Below, piece after piece: positions 5,229-6,137 of a stretch of 6,137 nt of DNA. The number at the start of each line of letters is the position of its first letter. Position 1 is the first letter of the stretch. A program made the position numbers and the translations under genes. The DNA comes from JBHICC01 sp046759385 (GTDB lineage Bacteria > Pseudomonadota > Gammaproteobacteria > Acidiferrobacterales > SPGG2): contig JBHICC010000077.1 of the NCBI GenBank assembly GCA_046759385.1, positions 1 through 6,137 on the forward strand, read 5' to 3'. The notes under the pieces were generated by a model, which did no database searches, was not told where the DNA came from, and saw only the letters and a program-made list of their open reading frames with translations.

Positions 5229-5303
5229 CCCCTCCTCGTACCTCGAGCATAGCCGTGTGCTGACATGGATCGATTCGCACGGTTTGCTTATTTATTGTGC
5301 AAT

Positions 5304-6137
5304 TTAGGTGAGCGCGCTGACCATGTCGCGCGCCTGTTGGTAGTCCTCATCCGCCAGCAGGTCGGCGCGTCGTACTTCGTGACGTCCATGCATGCGCACC
5401 AGGCGCACGTGCGCCACCGGATCGTCCAGTGGCGCCAAGCCATCGAGGATTTGCTCGGCGGCAGCGGCATCGTGACACACGACGACGATGTCACATCCTG
5501 CTGCTAACGCCGAGCGCGCGCGATCCAGGGGGCTGCCAGCGCTGTTGGCGCCTGCCATCATCAAATCATCGCTGAAAATAGCGCCTTGAAAGCCTAAACG
5601 AGCGCGCAGTACGTCCTTAATCCAACGCTCGGAGAAACTGACCGGTTGTGAGTCGACGCTGGGATACACGACATGCGCCGTCATGACGGCCGCCAGCCCG
5701 TAGTGAATCATGCGTTCGAACGCCAACATATACTGGCTGTAGATATCGGCAAGATCCCGGCGATCAAACGGCAGCGTGTTGTGCGAATCCGCCGCTACAC
5801 TGCCGTGGCCCGGGAAATGCTTCCCAGTCGCAGACATTCCCGCCTCGGTCATTCCGGTCATGTAAGAATGAGCCAGATCCGCAACTGCCTCGGGGTCGGC
5901 ATGAAACGCACGATCCCCGATGACCGTGCTCAACCCTCGGTCCAGATCAAGCACCGGCGCAAGGCTCATGTCCACACCGACGGCGCGCAGCTCGGTCGCC
6001 ATCAACCAGCCGCACGTCTGCGCAAGTCGTTTAGCGCGCTTGGCGTTTTCGTCGTAGACCTGTCCGAGCGCACGGGGCGTCGGCAACGGCGTGAAGTCCT
6101 TGCGAAAGCGCTGGACGCGGCCGCCTTCCTGATCGAC
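5304..6137 (-). CDS. nagZ: Beta-N-acetylhexosaminidase NagZ (GH3), 5' end outside the window
   Basis: This cytoplasmic glycosidase removes N-acetylglucosamine from anhydro-muropeptides during cell-wall recycling. In many Gram-negative bacteria its products signal AmpC induction. The window holds 277 codons plus stop. The frame continues through the right edge and begins there with VDQEGGRVQRF, so roughly 60 N-terminal residues are missing. Visible GH3 marks, in window residue numbers, are DQEGGR (2-7), SLAPVLD with IGDRAFHADP (about 58-82), the NagZ loop KHFPGHG (106-112) that carries the general acid/base histidine, TAHVVYP, and FSDDLMM (188-194) with the nucleophilic aspartate. The product is the compact single-domain proteobacterial type with no C-terminal extension. 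It ends at TAA (5306-5304), upstream of speD on the same strand. Nothing looks damaged. Confidence 0.96.
   Translation of the reverse strand, partial: VDQEGGRVQRFRKDFTPLPTPRALGQVYDENAKRAKRLAQTCGWLMATELRAVGVDMSLAPVLDLDRGLSTVIGDRAFHADPEAVADLAHSYMTGMTEAGMSATGKHFPGHGSVAADSHNTLPFDRRDLADIYSQYMLAFERMIHYGLAAVMTAHVVYPSVDSQPVSFSERWIKDVLRARLGFQGAIFSDDLMMAGANSAGSPLDRARSALAAGCDIVVVCHDAAAAEQILDGLAPLDDPVAHVRLVRMHGRHEVRRADLLADEDYQQARDMVSALT

Noticed and set aside
5280..5303. Terminator after nagZ from TTGCAC pairing with GTGCGA
   Set aside because: The loop is long, the pairing imperfect, and no T tract follows on the minus strand.

Overview
The window looks like core chromosome of a gammaproteobacterium outside the enteric group. 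The evidence is an E. coli-class SpeD, a proteobacterial single-domain NagZ, a near-E. coli tRNA-Gly(GCC), and the order uvrC-pgsA-tRNA-Gly-tRNA-Cys, which matches the E. coli uvrC-pgsA-glyW-cysT segment. Base composition appears moderately GC-rich in the genes, with an AT-rich stretch around 3551-3620. No plasmid, CRISPR array or insertion sequence is visible.

Layout. Positions 1-258 hold the 3' end of a damaged tyrosine-recombinase (integrase) gene on the + strand. It runs head-on into the 3' half of a tRNA-Cys gene (203-276, minus), the classic arrangement for an element integrated at a tRNA. A terminator-like hairpin separates tRNA-Cys from tRNA-Gly (342-417, minus), and a strong sigma70-type promoter (430-457, minus) lies just upstream of tRNA-Gly. 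Next comes a minus-strand cluster read from right to left: family 5 uracil-DNA glycosylase (2867-3493), uvrC (1052-2862, broken by one missing base near 2656) and pgsA (477-1049), with junctions of only 4 and 2 bases. After a 207-base divergent intergenic region, efp (3758-4318, plus) encodes an EF-P with a lysine-tipped loop. It converges on speD (4329-5129, minus) with 10 bases between the stops. A 5' truncated nagZ (5304-6137, minus) fills the right end.

How the genes fit together. The glycosylase starts uracil base excision and UvrC makes both incisions in nucleotide excision repair, so the cluster joins two DNA-repair routes to PgsA, the committed step of phosphatidylglycerol synthesis. 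EF-P relieves ribosome stalling at proline runs, SpeD makes the aminopropyl donor for spermidine, and NagZ recycles cell-wall muropeptides. These are housekeeping functions.

The points that stand out are the integrase relic at tRNA-Cys, a mutually exclusive hairpin pair between the two tRNAs, the uvrC frameshift, the placement of a glycosylase ahead of uvrC, and an EF-P that resembles the alphaproteobacterial form. I found no convincing new multi-gene system.
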